Origin: Streblospio benedicti
Lineage: Eukaryota > Annelida > Polychaeta > Spionida > Spionidae
DNA: 64,000 bases
Direction of reading: 5' to 3'
Assembly: GCA_019095985.1 (NCBI GenBank)
Contig: CM032665.1
Location: 29,644,660 to 29,708,659 of the forward strand
The translations under genes and the position numbers were made by a program. A model generated the notes under the pieces. It worked only from the letters and a program-made list of their open reading frames with translations. It did no database searches and had not been told where the DNA came from. How positions within the stretch are numbered: the first letter of the stretch is position 1; each line of letters opens with the position of its first letter. This document shows positions 1-13,155 of the stretch, piece after piece.

Positions 1-3000
1 TGCACATGGTGATGTTTGTTACTGCAATTCTATTTATAATGAAGCTGGGATATGCCTGTTCACTCAACTTTAGCACCAATGCTAGCCATATGAAACTAGA
101 CCACGGCTGCTTCTTCAAACCAGACATGTCTAACCTAAATGAAAGTCCGCCATAGATCGTGTGTACGAAACCCCTGAAGTGCACACGCCCCTCCCCCAGT
201 CCAAATACCTGGATCTGCCATTGCTATATAGAAGTAGCCTCAAATGAAGAGTGTACATGTGCACCTTCTACACAGTGCCTAATAATATACCCGCCTATCC
301 ATAATGTATATAAAGTGTTGACGTTGATATGATGGGTATATGAATAGTGCTACACTCAATTAGTGAGTAATAGATGATCCCCATGTAGAGTTATGAATAT
401 ATCAGGATCATACTGTGATCCTCATTACTTAGAGATTCTCTGTCTTCTCTGGATGCTCTAATTTTGGCCTAAAATGTTGGTTCTTTGCTTCATAAAGATG
501 TATCAATGTACTATTGCTATTCGTCATAGACAGGAGTTTATTACATGTAAAATACTTTCTTTACCTTCAATATGTACTTTTTTCTTATGGCTGTACATAT
601 AACTGTTGAGAATTCTAATGATTTGAAAATATAATACGGTATTCATAAATTTATAAGACACTGTACAAAATTGAAAATATTTTTTGAATCAGTAAAGAAA
701 AAGAATAGAAATATTACCAAATAGCATACAAGAAAAAAATATCAAGACCTGTTTTACTCTGTATACTGTTAAAAGATTGCGCATTGTCCTTAGCTTGGAC
801 ATTTTGATTCCCTTCTTGCCATTTTTTTTAAAGAAAACGTACAGTTAATTACAAAACTCACCATGCAATCTTGAGAAAGACAAACAGACATTGTTGTCGA
901 AATATTGAGAGATATATATGAAATTTTGATAGCTGTTGATACGAAGAACTAACTGTATTATCAGCATACGTTGTTTTTACTGCTTAGGTAGGTCTACTAA
1001 AGGCACACAAACAGGTATCATGGTCGAAAATGCAACAATCCTAACAAACTCCTGGTGTGTTATAAAACAGCTATAGTAATGTTTCCTTGATGACCACATT
1101 TACTAGCTCGCATAGCCCTCCGCATGGGCTAAAACTAACATGGTGACACGACCGTGTTTTTTTAGCCATTTCAACCCGTAAAATTGACAACCTTGCGACG
1201 GGAGTAAAATGTCGCCATTCCCGAGATATCTATAATCCCCATTTTGTGAAGAATTTACATTTTCACTGCCATAGGTAGTGTCTCCATTACCGCGGTATTC
1301 CTATTTGTGACCAATTTGTTTTGATTTATATCATGTAACAAGCGCAAGAATGACAATTGTAATATGACCCATAGACCCATGGACACAAAAGAAGAACGAG
1401 GGACAAGTGATTTCTTGACCTACAGTCCGCGTTCAAGGACCACACGTATTTCCGTATATTTATTACTGTGTTATGCTGGTATTTTGGTACATTAAAAAAT
1501 TCGAAAAGCTTTATGATTTTACACATAAATCACTGAGAACCATGGTAAGTTATAAAAGATTAAACACAACGGTGTATGCAGCACGTGATTCAGGATCAGT
1601 CGTAAATTAAAGACATTTACACAAAGTTTCATACCCCGTGTTAAGCCATCGGTATTGTGAGTACGTTATGATTTGTTTATATATTGTGTCAATTATCAAT
1701 ATAACCTTGTGGTGATATTTTGTTTGCATGATTTAAATTAAAAAACTCTTAACCTGTAAAATTGTAACCATACATTCCTAAGAATAATGACAAATTATGA
1801 TAAACTAGAATTTTTAACAGTGTATATAGCACCGGATTATATAAAAGATGTGGTATATACAATTTCAGTCATCCCACTATCGTTACCCTTTAGCCGCTAC
1901 TGTCATGGTTACATCCATGGCCTAGCTAATTTTTGATCATCTTCAAGTTAATTCATGGAGATGTTATGATCCTAAAAAAAAGTGGAGCCTAAAGTCCAGT
2001 CAAGAAGCTTAGAATTTACTGGAGCGATATTTTCCTCCTCTTGTAGTCTGTCCAAGTAGCATGGTTATTACATTTCAGAAAAAGCCAAACTTTGTAGATT
2101 GAAAACATACGATACCCGTGATATAATTTTCAGACGATATAATATTTTGGAATAATTTATAAATTGATAATACCAGCAATATAGTGTTTAAAGGATAGGC
2201 CTATAATATAATATTTTTGAGTCGTAGCCGATGTCACGGTTCATCCACGCGGTCAGCGATTTTGGATTTCGATGGCGTCACAGATATTCTTGCGGAGTTC
2301 ATATTGCTCTCGTGTCAATAAGGCTGTTCATGTGTCCCGTTTCCTGTATATAAAACCACTCACATCAAGGCTATACCGCACATCGGTCGCTTTATAAAAG
2401 GTGGTTTAAATTAATTAATTGAAAGGTTATAGTGTAACAACACTGTGCCTATGCGCACGCTTCACTTCTTTCGGTCTTTCATCTCACTTATCTGTTCCAC
2501 GGTATATGTGCCCGCGTGCATTTATCCAATCTGTTGTGCATCAATTAATGACGCGCTGCTCAGTGGCGTGTCTGATTGGTCTGTAAATTATACCCGTGTG
2601 AGGCGCATGCAGGCCCTTTTATCTGGATGAAAATAGCAGCTCGGCACACAATGCGCCCCAATTGACAGAAGAACCCCATTGTTCGCCTACCTCGCTCCGT
2701 GTGAATTGAATGTGTGTTTTACGAGCATTATCTCCTCTTCAAAGGAATACTATGTGTCTGTCCACATGATTAAGAGTGGAAAAATAAACACTTTTAAAGT
2801 GGGTTAATGTGTATAAACGTAACGAAGCTTATTTCAAGAGGAATTTGTTTTAATGTGAAAGAAAGACAGCAGGACCTCCAATTTAGACCACATCTATGAA
2901 GAAGCCAACTCTATGATGAGATCATTTTGCAGACCAATGCAAGCATCCACAAAAAGAGTCCGTTTCTTTATTGACATCACTTGAGGCTTGTCTGGTGGAT
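1..3000. other. Gene-free AT-rich stretch
   Basis: I see no exon with splice signals and no recognisable domain on either strand. Only short open frames occur. The single structured item is a short repeat end at 175-222, listed separately. Confidence 0.6.
175..222. repeat. Single end of a C-rich dispersed element
   Basis: A C-rich tract is followed by ACCTGGATCTGCCA. The same end occurs at 7,313-7,327 and 8,914-8,927, each time next to a C-rich or G-rich tract. At 7,170 the inverted partner is also present, so this is probably one terminus of a short MITE-like family. The other end is not recognisable here. Confidence 0.45.
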
Positions 3001-3151
3001 GTTACGATCATAAGTAATGATGCGGGAGGGGGCGGGGGGTCGTCCAAAACGGTGTGTGTGGGGGGGGGGGGGTCGGTTAACTTTTTCTTCGAGCCCCCAA
3101 AATGGACGACGCCCCTTCGCCCCCTGGTATCTTTATTTATGATCGTTATCT
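3001..3151. repeat. G-rich foldback (MITE-like) element
   Basis: About 50 bp at 3,001-3,052 is the imperfect reverse complement of 3,097-3,151. Shared blocks are ACGATCATAA, a G-rich run and GTCGTCCA. A poly-G tract lies in the loop. The folded form would be a 150-bp hairpin. No clear target-site duplication is visible, so the class is open. Confidence 0.55.
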
Positions 3152-4479
3152 TAATGGAGAGGTTTTAAACAAAAATGTACGCAGAAAGTAGGTCAGTGCT
3201 GCTGTGACAAACAAGTTTGCGTGGTAAGCTTCAATTTAGCCCGTGATTACGGAGGGTGTGTAGAGAACCCGGCTTATGCACATCATGATTCGACCTATAG
3301 CACATATGGACTGATATCATGCGGCTGCCATCTTGCACTCAGAACGAGGGTAGTTACCGCGTTATTATGAAGTCCACAAACTCTTAAAGAGATTTCTTCA
3401 CTCCAAACGCTGCTCTTAAAGGAACATGCACAGCAAATGCCTTCCTAGATAGATTGAATTGATAATTTTGTTTTTTGATACATTTGACATGTTGCTCCTA
3501 AAACTTCTGATTTCACAATTATTAGTATATAAAAAAGTCCACTGCCGTGTTGATTGTCACGTTCAAAAAAGACCACTGCGTGAAATTGCAGCCTCTATCA
3601 CCCGTGCGCCGACAGCCAAAATTAGCTTCCCAGAAATATTTATTAATAATGCTGTTAATGTATCAGTGCTTAGTACTCTTTCCAAACATAGATGGCTGGG
3701 TACATTTCATGAGAGGAAATCATGGAATTAATTGACTATGAAGAAATGGAACACTGTAGGCCTACATAGACAAAAATGTATGTATTCAAATGGCTACTAC
3801 TATGGCAAGTACTATATATTTGGCATAAAAGGTTGAAATGAAATGAAATTCACCCGCGCATGTCTCTTTAAAAGAAGAACAGTTTATTTGTCACCTGGTA
3901 CCCTCAAGTGCCGGGATACAGTCATTGTTTTAAATTGGTCGTTTTCTCCAATAATGAAGACAGAACGCCAGACGTTAAAAAAGCACGTGGGTGAAAAAAG
4001 GGTTCGTTCAGCTGACGACTCATGCACGTCTTGTTTATCATGATTTGACCAATCAGATGCAGTGTCACAATACATACAACGCACTGCTTAGATGTCGCAT
4101 GTTAAATAATACAGGGTTTGTCGAAGTGATCAGCAGCCATCTAGGAAGGCCATGTCACAGGTGATGTACAGCAGCAGGGGATGTTACATCTTGTCATGTG
4201 AATAATGGACAGGATATTCCGCAAATGGGAAACATTGTAGGCATCCTTCTCGAAATAACCCACAGAAACAACAATGATCTATGATTCATGGTGTTGTCCG
4301 AATGGCCCAAATTTGGTACAACAGATAGTCTGCTTTTTTGTGGTGGCAAACTGTGTCCCAAATAACAAAATGCTAGGCACTTATGCCCGGGCACTTACGC
4401 TTCACACTGAGACACATTTAGCTCCATGATGATTGAGTAATGGTGGTGATTATATGTATATCAACTTTCATTGTTCATA

Positions 4480-4481
<2 letters not shown>
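3152..4481. other. No gene recognised
   Basis: Short frames only on both strands. None shows a domain or a splice-bounded exon. Confidence 0.55.
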
Positions 4482-4839
<358 letters not shown>

Positions 4840-5779
4840 ATAGGGTTGGTTGGTAATGTGGGGCATTTTGGGATCAAACGTGTACCAAACATGGTGATCA
4901 TTTTAGTAAAAAGGTTTGCAAGGGTCAAACGCCACTCAGACACTTATTTACAAAGCGTATACTAAAAACTTACCTGCGCATCTACAAAATCAAATCAAAT
5001 CATTTATTAAATCAGACATGAAACATGTGTACACCATTCCACTGGCTTAATAACTCGCTCTGCACCCTTGTAATGCACTAATTCTAGTCAGTATACAGAA
5101 GGTCCCTGTTTTACATGTCCACATTAGATGGCACGTTATTTTGATACTACACCCTCTGATAAATATTTCCTCCATATTTCTTCTATTCACACTGCGACAT
5201 AGTCGTTATTTGAGCCACTTTTACCTTTATGAGTCATGTTGAAACCATCAAATGTATGTGAACACGACCTACACCTTTGTTTTATGCGGAAATCATACTA
5301 AAAAGGGGGCAGCACCTGAACTTTTGCAATGTTATAAAAGTGGAAAAGGGCATGGCACTTATTTTTAGAGCATAAAATCCGCTTGTATATAGTTGCATTA
5401 TCGTTTTACACTAATATTGTTGGATTGTGGGTTTATATGTAGATCATATTTGTAATTCGTGACTTTGTTGTTACACATTTCTTGAAACTGTGACTTGTTT
5501 TTTTAGATTAATTTATTTTGTTTTCGTTAAACCCTGATTATGTACAGGTTTCACTAAAACACACTTAAAGAATTCAGTGAGTGCAATCAGTAAAACATCT
5601 CAATATATCTAAAAAATACAAAGACATGAATATCTGGAATAGAAATAGTACAAATATGTTCTACATATAAACCCCATAATACAACTATATGCAAGCAGCT
5701 TTTATACTCTGCAAATAACATGGCACTTATTTGCAGACTCTGTTATTAGTTGAAAAGTAATAAGCGTGCTATGTCTGCA
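4840..5779. other. No gene recognised
   Basis: AT-rich. A short (AAATC)n-like run at 4,986-5,012 resembles tails of some non-LTR elements, but no element body can be followed from it. Confidence 0.5.
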
Positions 5780-5787
5780 CTAGTAAG

Positions 5788-6253
5788 TAGGGGCGGGACG
5801 AGTACTCGAGTACTCGCTCTCAAGTTGGGTCCTGTCATTACTCGAGTACACTTTTGGCACTCGAGTACTCGAATGTTGTGAGAAGCCACATAACTGAGTA
5901 GTAGTGGTTAGTACTGGGCTTTAGAATGCATTATCAAAGGTACATTCTCTTTGAAAGTGAGGAACGTAAGATGAGAACTGTTATATCTTCTAATGTTTTG
6001 GTATAAATACAACTGCAAACTGTTCATATCATTCATTTCTCAGTCACGTTTACATCGTGGTCAACAGTTACCAGGATTGGACATTGCTACTAGATTATAG
6101 GATTACAAGGATATATCACGTGCATAAGTTGAAAATGGCAAGTACATATGATAACAAAGTAAGTGAGCAATCAAAAGATCGAGTACTCGAGTACGAGTCG
6201 AGTTTTATACATCGAGTACTTGAGTTCAATTTTCTGTACTCGTCCCGTCCCTA
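5788..6253. mobile_element. hAT-type MITE with 8-bp target duplication
   Basis: The 466-bp element starts TAGGGGCGGGACGAGTA and ends with the near-exact reverse complement (TACTCGTCCCGTCCCTA). It is flanked on both sides by the identical octamer CTAGTAAG (5,780-5,787 and 6,254-6,261). A TAGGG-type terminus with an 8-bp target duplication is diagnostic of hAT transposition. Inside each end are clustered palindromic CGAGTACTCG subterminal repeats, probable transposase-binding sites. There is no transposase frame, so it is non-autonomous. Confidence 0.93.
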
Positions 6254-6261
6254 CTAGTAAG

Positions 6262-7076
6262 TCTAGTAATAACAAGAACACACGCTCTTTACTTCATGCT
6301 CCCACCGTTAACCTTTCCATGACACGTCTTATGCTATATGATCAGTAAGTTTGAAGAAATCATAAATGTCGTCTGGGCTTTGTTTCTCTGTCACCGATTG
6401 TCCAGCGAGCCAGACATTGTGGCACCAACATGTTGGATTGCTGGTCACAACATCAAAAGAGATGATCTTTTTGAAAGTGGCATTGCTTTGTTTTCAAGGT
6501 AGTTTTGTATGGGTAATATCTGTGTGAATCCTGTGATGTGTGGCAGAGCAGGGACTTCTAGCGTTAAACATTTCGTACACTTCCTCGTCGAGTCAAAAGG
6601 AAGTTGAAATTGCCATATAGGTCGTAAGTTCGTAAGTTCAAATCCTGGTCGCGTGCGTCACGTGGTGGGTGGTGAGCAAACTCACCTCGAGCAGATTACA
6701 CATTGCTCTGTAGTGCCTGTACAGTGTACTAGTACGTTATTAGACAAAGATGGTATTAGTTACACAGGCGGGGGAGGGGGAGTAATTGCCCCCTTGGATC
6801 TCAAAATCTCAACGAATTTATGTGACAAATCTCAATGCAACCCCCCCCCCTCACCTTTTTTCTCAAATCTCACATCGAAAACCCAAATCTCAACCCTCAC
6901 TAAATTGTATATACCGCCCTTGTTACATATGCAACTGTAAATAAGCACATTTATGTTATTTACACTTTGTAGAAAGTGCACCAATGTTCACCAGAGAGCT
7001 CGCCCCTCCGTGGCATCGTCCTGCTAACATGTAGTTCTTGTGTCTTGTACACACGTTTGTGAGAACATTACTCTAG
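6262..7076. other. No gene; G-rich and C-rich tracts
   Basis: No supported gene. A G-rich tract at 6,769-6,781 is followed by a C-rich tract at 6,839-6,850 with repeated TCTCAAATCTCA-like words to about 6,900, probably a decayed small repeat. A tRNA B-box-like word near 6,625 was examined and rejected. Confidence 0.45.
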
Positions 7077-7078
7077 TA

Positions 7079-7396
7079 CAGTAGAACCTCCGATTAAGAC
7101 CATCTCTCTAATTGAACCACTTTTCTAATGCCCAATCCTTCAAAATGATTCTAATGGGGACCTCCACATAACATAGGCAGATCCAGGGGGGAGGGGAGGG
7201 GGGATCCAACCAAAACACTTTTTGGTTTGATTGTTTTTGATGAAATCCTTATGTGCGCCCCCCCCCCACCCCTCACCCCCATTTCGTTAAGCGCGCCCCC
7301 CTTTCCCCCCAAAACCTGGATCTGCCTATGCATAAAGACCATGCACTTTCATCATTGAGACCACCTAAAGGTGGTCCTAACAGAGAGGTTCTACTG
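7079..7396. mobile_element. Pogo/Tigger-like MITE (Tc1-mariner superfamily)
   Basis: The left end CAGTAGAACCTC and right end GAGGTTCTACTG are inverted, and TA dinucleotides flank both sides (7,077-7,078 and 7,397-7,398). CAGT-type ends with a TA target are typical of the pogo/Tigger branch. Internal words (TTAAGACCA, GGTCCTAA) are also mirrored. The total is 318 bp, of which about 158 bp is a nested insertion. There is no transposase, so it is non-autonomous. Confidence 0.88.
7170..7327. mobile_element. Nested G-rich MITE inside the pogo-like MITE
   Basis: AGGCAGATCCAGG at the left and CCTGGATCTGCCT at the right are exact inverted copies, and the interior runs through long G and C tracts. 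It interrupts the otherwise continuous pogo-like element, so it inserted later. It belongs to the family whose single ends are seen at 175-222 and 8,865-8,927. The target duplication is not clear. Confidence 0.75.
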
Positions 7397-7398
7397 TA

Positions 7399-8864
7399 CA
7401 CCCGTGTATAGCTGCGAGAGCCTTATTATACAGCACAGCACTGTGCCTACCCATGCATCAACGTCGGCAGTACGGCTATTTGAGGGCTGCTCTCGTGCAT
7501 TCTGTATCCTTTAAAGTTTAAGCTTCATGGAAAGGTCACGTAGCCGCCTAGCTTGAAGAGGCTAAAAATACTTGATGTGGCGAATGGCCACATCAACAAC
7601 CGTCATTGCGCGTGTGATGTGCTGAACAGTCTGCTAAACATAGACGTTTATGACTTGTCAACAATTCACGCCAGTCTTCAAGGTGTTTTGTAGCACACCT
7701 ATAGATTACCGTTATTGATAAAAACTGCAACGTTCCTGAGTAGCGGCGAGTCGAGTTTACGGAAATGGCGACATTATGGCGAGAATGTTTATCAGTGGGG
7801 GTAGAATATGTGGAAATTTCAGATCTATAGCAACTGTGTGTATATTCTGATGTGTTCGTCATACGCAGTTAGTATTGTGCTGGTCTGAGAGGATTGTGCG
7901 GGGTTTTTTGTGGATGGGTGCCTGGGGGTGAGGGGTGTTTTTGTGCTTTTTGATGGTGGGGGTGGGGGTGGGGGGTCAGAGTTTGAAACTCCTCTCACAC
8001 AGCCCCCCCCCCCCCAGCAGGGAGGCAGGGAGGTAGGATCTGCATTCTGTCACCTGGCTGTGCGTAAACGTTCTGGTCGATTTTACATACAAAGCTCCTA
8101 AAAATATGTTACAGCAACCCCACCGACTATTACATGTTTCATTGAACATTGCCAAGATGTTTATTCAAAACTAGAGATCACATGTGCGCATGTAGTGTCA
8201 ACAAGGTCCGCCAGAAGTTATATCGTAGGGCAATAAATGGTATGCTTGATATACTAAGTATATGCGATCGCATTAATATGCAATGGAAACTCTAATGAAA
8301 GCCAGCTGTCTATTAAGATCACCTCAGTAATAATACCTCTTCTCGGAGTCTCTAGTCTTAATGAAGACACAGGTGCACACTTTTTCTAATGCAAATATTC
8401 AAATTAACTTATACGTGTTGACTGCAAACAGCAAGTGAGTTTTATTTTTTATTTTATTTTATTTCTATTTTTTTTTTGGGGGGGGGGCGTTGATACACAG
8501 TAGACTGAGGCGCACATCGCGAATTTAACAGTTAAAATTGAGCCATTATTTTCTTTGTCTAAAAAAACTATCTTGAGTCAATAGTTTTGAAATATGGCTC
8601 TCCGCCTGCATGCCCCACAAGATCTGAAGACTTTGTACTCCACTGCTCTTTGACCAAGTGTGTTTCTGGTTGTGTTGCTCCTCTACACCTGGTGGCAGCT
8701 AGATTGGTGTGCGCTGTAGTGATGCATAAATGAGGGAGAGCCGCCCACTTTCACTCAACTCAATAATTAACCCAGAATTGAGAGTGGAAATTACTCAAAA
8801 AGTAAACAAAGCGCGAGACATGGCGTAAAATCGGTAGGAAGCAAGATCACAGGCGCCTCACAAC
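7399..8864. other. No gene recognised
   Basis: Short frames only. G-rich (7,949-7,976) and C-rich (8,003-8,014) tracts flank a short inverted segment and may be another decayed foldback repeat. Confidence 0.5.
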
Positions 8865-8927
8865 CGTGTGCGGGGAGGAGGGGGCACAAGGGATGAGTGC
8901 CCCCTTTCTGAAAACCTGGATCTGCCA
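8865..8927. repeat. Single end of the GGATCTGCC repeat family
   Basis: A G-rich run (8,872-8,884) and C-rich run lead into AAAACCTGGATCTGCCA, the same terminus as at 7,311-7,327. Confidence 0.5.
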
Positions 8928-9081
8928 GTGACCCATATAGGCAGTTGTGCTTATAATGCTCTTTTTTATTTGATTTGATTTATTTCGTTTATCACAGGCA
9001 AAGTAAAAAAATATAAAAGATTACAAATAGGTAAAAAGTATAAAATAGAAGTAAAATTTAATTGAGCTCTATAATTGTTGC

Positions 9082-9262
9082 TCAACCAACAGGTTAACAC
9101 GTATACACCAGAACATGTCTATTTGGAAACCCTCTGTTTAAGAACATCTGTCCTGCTTCAACCAACATCCGGGTTAACACGTTTACACCAGAACATGGCC
9201 CTTTTGACTTTAAACCCGTGAGAAATGGTCTTAAACACCTCTGTTTAAGAACATCTGCCCCT
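9082..9262 (+). repeat. Two-copy tandem repeat, about 85-100 bp unit
   Basis: Two imperfect units each contain a CAACCAAC word, GTTAACACGT, ACACCAGAACATG and TTTAAGAACATCTG. They lead directly into the element end at 9,255 that is shared with 26,980 and 49,923, so they may be subterminal repeats of that element. Confidence 0.6.
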
Positions 9263-11384
9263 GTTTTTGGCAACTAAAAGTTGGACACCCTTCTAATTTT
9301 TTTGGGCCTGGTAAGTCTCAAAAGCAAAGACCCACACTTTTGGTACAAAAACGCAAAACTCATGATTAGCACGTCTGATGATATTTTGTTGTTGCTCCCG
9401 TGATTCAAAGATATGTGCCAACGGCCTTGTTTTAAACACCACTAGAAGCTGACTTAAACCACCTTTACATTTACAAAGTGCTGTGATATCACGTTCTGTC
9501 ATTATTTGTTTGGTTATTTCTGTGTCTTTATTGTTTCTGTTGGTGAAAGCTATGGGAGGTGAGGGGACCTTTAACCGGGCTGGGTATATATGCTCTGCAG
9601 AAAGACCCATGATTTTGAGATGATAAAATATCTAAGACGCCCTATTTTTTTGCAGCCCAAACCCCTAAACCCTAATTTTTCTAAGTCTCAAAGCAAAGAC
9701 CACACTTTTACAAAAAAAAACAAACTCAAGCATGATGATATTTTGTTGTTGCCTTCATATTTTGATTCAATGTGGGTTTTTAAACACCACTACTTAAGAA
9801 CCCTATTCTGGCATAAACCATTTTAAGAACCCCCATTAAAAAAACACAAAAAACAAAAAAATTTTGAACTCACCGTGGAGCATACCTACCTTAATCAGAT
9901 TCTAGTGCCCCCCCGTGTTTGAGGTCCCCCCAACCCGAGTGTGAAATATGTGAGACCAGGTGAAAATACAATCCTAGTTAAATACTGACGCATATAATAT
10001 GAATAGATAAACGGGTGTGCAGTCATTAAATTAACCTGTAAATAATTCATCTAATGCCAATAGCAACAGTGCGCTGTAGTTTTTATGTGACGTCGGTAGC
10101 ACCAGCAAAAGTAGCAATATTGTTCAACGAACCGTGACTGACTTTACCCACTCTATGTAGTATGTGCCGCACAGTACTACAGGAGCTTTGCAGCAAGGTC
10201 ACATTCTGCTTTGGGCCGTCGACGAATGCAATTCTGCTATTTTCTTTGATAGTAAGTGTATTTTTTTTCTTGAAGTTCGTGTCTGCGAGTTTATTATATG
10301 GATAGTTTTCCGTGCTTGTTGTTTTTTTGCTCGGGACGTTGTCTTTTGTGTTGTGAGTGTTAAATAAGTCCATGTTTTCACACTGTTCAGCTTAGTCTTT
10401 GATCTCGTTTGGGCAGCATTCTGCACGTTTTTTTCCCTCAAAGTGTGCCTGGTTTTATTTGGGTCGGAATATTCAGCCGATTATCAACAGTAGTTTTTTT
10501 TCCGGCGGTATTTCTGATAAAACGAAATTTTGTTTTAAAATTCAATTTGTGATTTGATTTTATTCATTAACGTTTCTGAGCTCTTGAGCAGAAATAGCAG
10601 AAAAAGCCTTAAAATCTTAAATTGACGCCGATGACTGGTCAACCAGTTAACAGTGAAGGGTTATGTAAGCACACTTCAGTGTGTTAATTAATAAAGTAAA
10701 TGTTCTTAGTAAGTAAATATTAAGGTCAACTGAAATAATTTAAGCCCAGCTTTAATAGGAATTGTGTACTGCCTTTCAGAAACTGGTCATTTTTGCTTCT
10801 GCATGCATTTTCCTTGGCTGAAATTGAAAATAAATACTGCCATTACAGTAACACTAATTATATGCCCACTTAATTCCTTATTCGTACGGTTTCCTATTTA
10901 TGTATTGGAGAACTAAGAAAGATTACTGCTTTTTCTACCATAATTGTTTTTTGTAATATTCTGTACTTTTTGTGGAGACTTATTTTGAATCATAGAAAAA
11001 CGGAATTTTGAAATTTCACAATATTTTATGAAATAGTTCATTATTAAATAGTTCCTACGTTTCAACACAATAGTGTCCTCTTCAGGGAAAATATAATACA
11101 ATTCAAAATTAAAATTAGAAACCAAAAACGACAAATAAACATTAAAGCATATATAAGGTCCAGTCTCAGTGATAATTGGATAAACACTATCATAATATCA
11201 AGTGTTATAGAAAGACCTATATCTAAGATCTCTTTAACCTTTTCTTCAATCATTATAAACTTTCCATCTATTTAGTGCAGAACAAAGGTATCTAAAGTCT
11301 GCTTTGCAAACAAGCTCTGTAAATACCCAATCGGTTATTAGTGTCCATTTACTTGATCTTGTTTTTTTTCAATGGTGTCCTGAA

Positions 11385-11800
11385 CATCCCTCTCTGTAAT
11401 TCACTGTATCCCTCGTGCCAGGCCAATCAAGTGACGTTCCCTTTATTTGTGCTAAATATCTTTCCCACTTTGACGACGTTCACTGAATCCTGCCGCTCCA
11501 CACCGACCCTCTGTGGTTTATCCTCCAGCCACGGAGCACATCTCCTCACTTTGTCTGACTTAAACCGCGACCAGGCATCGCTAACTGTGTTCTTACTTCC
11601 TTTTATGTGCTTAGCAACACATTTGATCCTGTGCGTTCCACATCATTCTTTCAGTTTTTTCAGCAGCAATATCATTGTTGCGTTCGTTGTGATTGTTCTG
11701 TTTTTTAAGCAGTTAACCGCTGCCATATTGTCACAATATAGAAGGAGCTTTCGGTTCACCAGGATGAGCGATGATTTTTTACTCTTTAGTGGCAATATCT
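11385..11800 (-). mobile_element. DIRS-like retroelement fossil, RNase H region
   Basis: Minus-strand translation shows an RNase H-like stretch (LLYCDNMAAVNCL) followed by a region matching the end of RNase H in tyrosine-recombinase (DIRS-type) retroelements (AKHIKGSKNTVSDAWSRF, seen most clearly in the copy at 13,252). It is a broken fragment: I see no reverse transcriptase core and no recombinase. Other copies are at 13,265-13,560, 27,690-27,905, 29,355-29,910 and, inverted, 47,175-47,640. Assignment to DIRS rather than another retroelement group rests on the segment after RNase H and is moderate. Confidence 0.55.
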
Positions 11801-11895
11801 GCAAACACACAGCCAACGGACCAGACATCCAATGGTCTATTATCGGTATTTTAATGATCTAGAAACACTTCTGATGCACTGATGTACTATCCTAG
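11795..11895 (-). pseudogene. Protein kinase fragment, subdomain IX
   Basis: The minus strand reads RPLDVWSVGCVFADIA, the conserved D-W-S-G-C block of CMGC-type (CDK/MAPK-like) kinases, preceded by an APE-like stretch. It joins directly to the DIRS-like fossil. An identical copy lies at 27,905-28,005. In the right arm of the palindrome the corresponding block (46,893-47,172) also contains subdomains VII-VIII. It is too short to be functional. Confidence 0.65.
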
Positions 11896-12862
11896 TTTTC
11901 AACCATTGTCGCAGAAACTTTTCCACTTTTCAAATTTAGGGTATGTGTTTGTGAATAAATACATGATAAATGCACTTTGGCAACCTTCGATAATTCAAGC
12001 AGCGTGTATGCAGTGTCTTTTTCCATCTCCTCGTAGGGCTGGGCCAGTGGTGGAGGGGGAGCCGGTAACTGAGCGGGTAACTCTGGTAACCAGCAAGTTG
12101 TTTATCTATAGCAGTTAGTAAGTTAACAAGTTAGTAATTTAGTTGAAAAATAAGGTAATAACCACATACTTACCTGCTACTTACCTGGGCGTCCGGGCTG
12201 TACTATGCAATTATTACTCAGTGTGTTTACATAATTAGTTACATATGTGATATATTTGTATGACCAGTATCCTTTTATTTTTATTTGATTATTGCTACAT
12301 TTCTCGCGATTTTTAAGTCAATATTTTGATATATTTGAGAGAAAAATCTTTACATAGTCTGTTGGCTTGTGCACAGTTCTTGCCACTAGCAGTATTCTTA
12401 ACATCTCTCCAGAAACTTAAATCGTCTTTCGTTAAAAATTTTCTTGACAGAATCAGCACTGGCTTTGTTTTCTATAGACTTAAGTGTCTTGAGTGAATAC
12501 TTTATTTAGCACAAGCTTTTTTCATGATTTCATAAATAGGACCATGATGGGGTTTACCATTCTGTTGCCACATGATAGTTGTGGAGGATGCCTAGCAGAG
12601 CTTGAGTGAGGGCTGGATTTGGAGGTTGAGACACAGCCATTCAAATTTGAGCTGTCTTTGAGAAGACGTTTTATCTCCTCTACTGCCTTCTGGAAAGACA
12701 CTGGTGTCCCCTCTAATCAGCAACCATGCATCAATCCTCCTACCTTATGGGTGCTTCAAATGAGTGTAATATCAATGCAGTATATATATTTCGTACCTCT
12801 ACTGCCTCCCGGAAAGACACTGGGGTTCCCTCTAGGCAGCAACCATGCATCAATCCTCTTAC

Positions 12863-12913
12863 CTCATATATGAAAAGGGTAGAAGCCCATTCTTGAGTCC
12901 CTCTCTTCCTTGC
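12863..12913 (-). pseudogene. GEESG-type small exon copy
   Basis: A 51-bp minus-strand block lies between a CAG acceptor (12,914-12,916) and a GTAAG donor (12,858-12,862). It corresponds to 28,904-28,955 and to the plus-strand exon 48,062-48,113, which is 52 bp; the one-base difference breaks the frame. Confidence 0.5.
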
Positions 12914-12959
12914 CTGGTAGAAGCCATTTTATTCTTTTGAAATAAAGTAATTTTCTCTC

Positions 12960-13155
12960 TTCCAGAATAGCATGCAACTGATTATAAGAATAATCATATC
13001 CATCAATAATGGATAGTGTTGTGGATAGTGGTCAAGGGCGTGTTAAGCCTCAGCCATTAACTGGTCAGTATTTTTGGATAATCACCAAGATATTATTGAA
13101 TACAGCATAATTGGGTGAAATATCAATGCAGTATATATATTTTCTTAACTCTACT
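12960..13155 (-). repeat. Repeated intron/exon module
   Basis: The module contains the shared intron start (GTATTCAATAATATCTTGG... side), GCATTGATATTTCAC and a TGACCAGTTAATGGC word. It recurs at 14,480-14,640, 29,090-29,260 and, inverted, 47,760-47,950. On the minus strand the frame FTDQLM(A/V)EG is shared, suggesting a duplicated small exon. Confidence 0.6.

Noticed and set aside
6541-6640. tRNA-like A-box (TGGCAGAGCAGG) and B-box (AGTTCAAATCC) words
   Set aside because: They are about 83 bases apart and no cloverleaf can be drawn; probably chance or a very old tRNA-derived SINE.
11341-11862. A 173-codon plus-strand frame
   Set aside because: It is the antisense of the DIRS-like and kinase fragments and is repeated only because they are.
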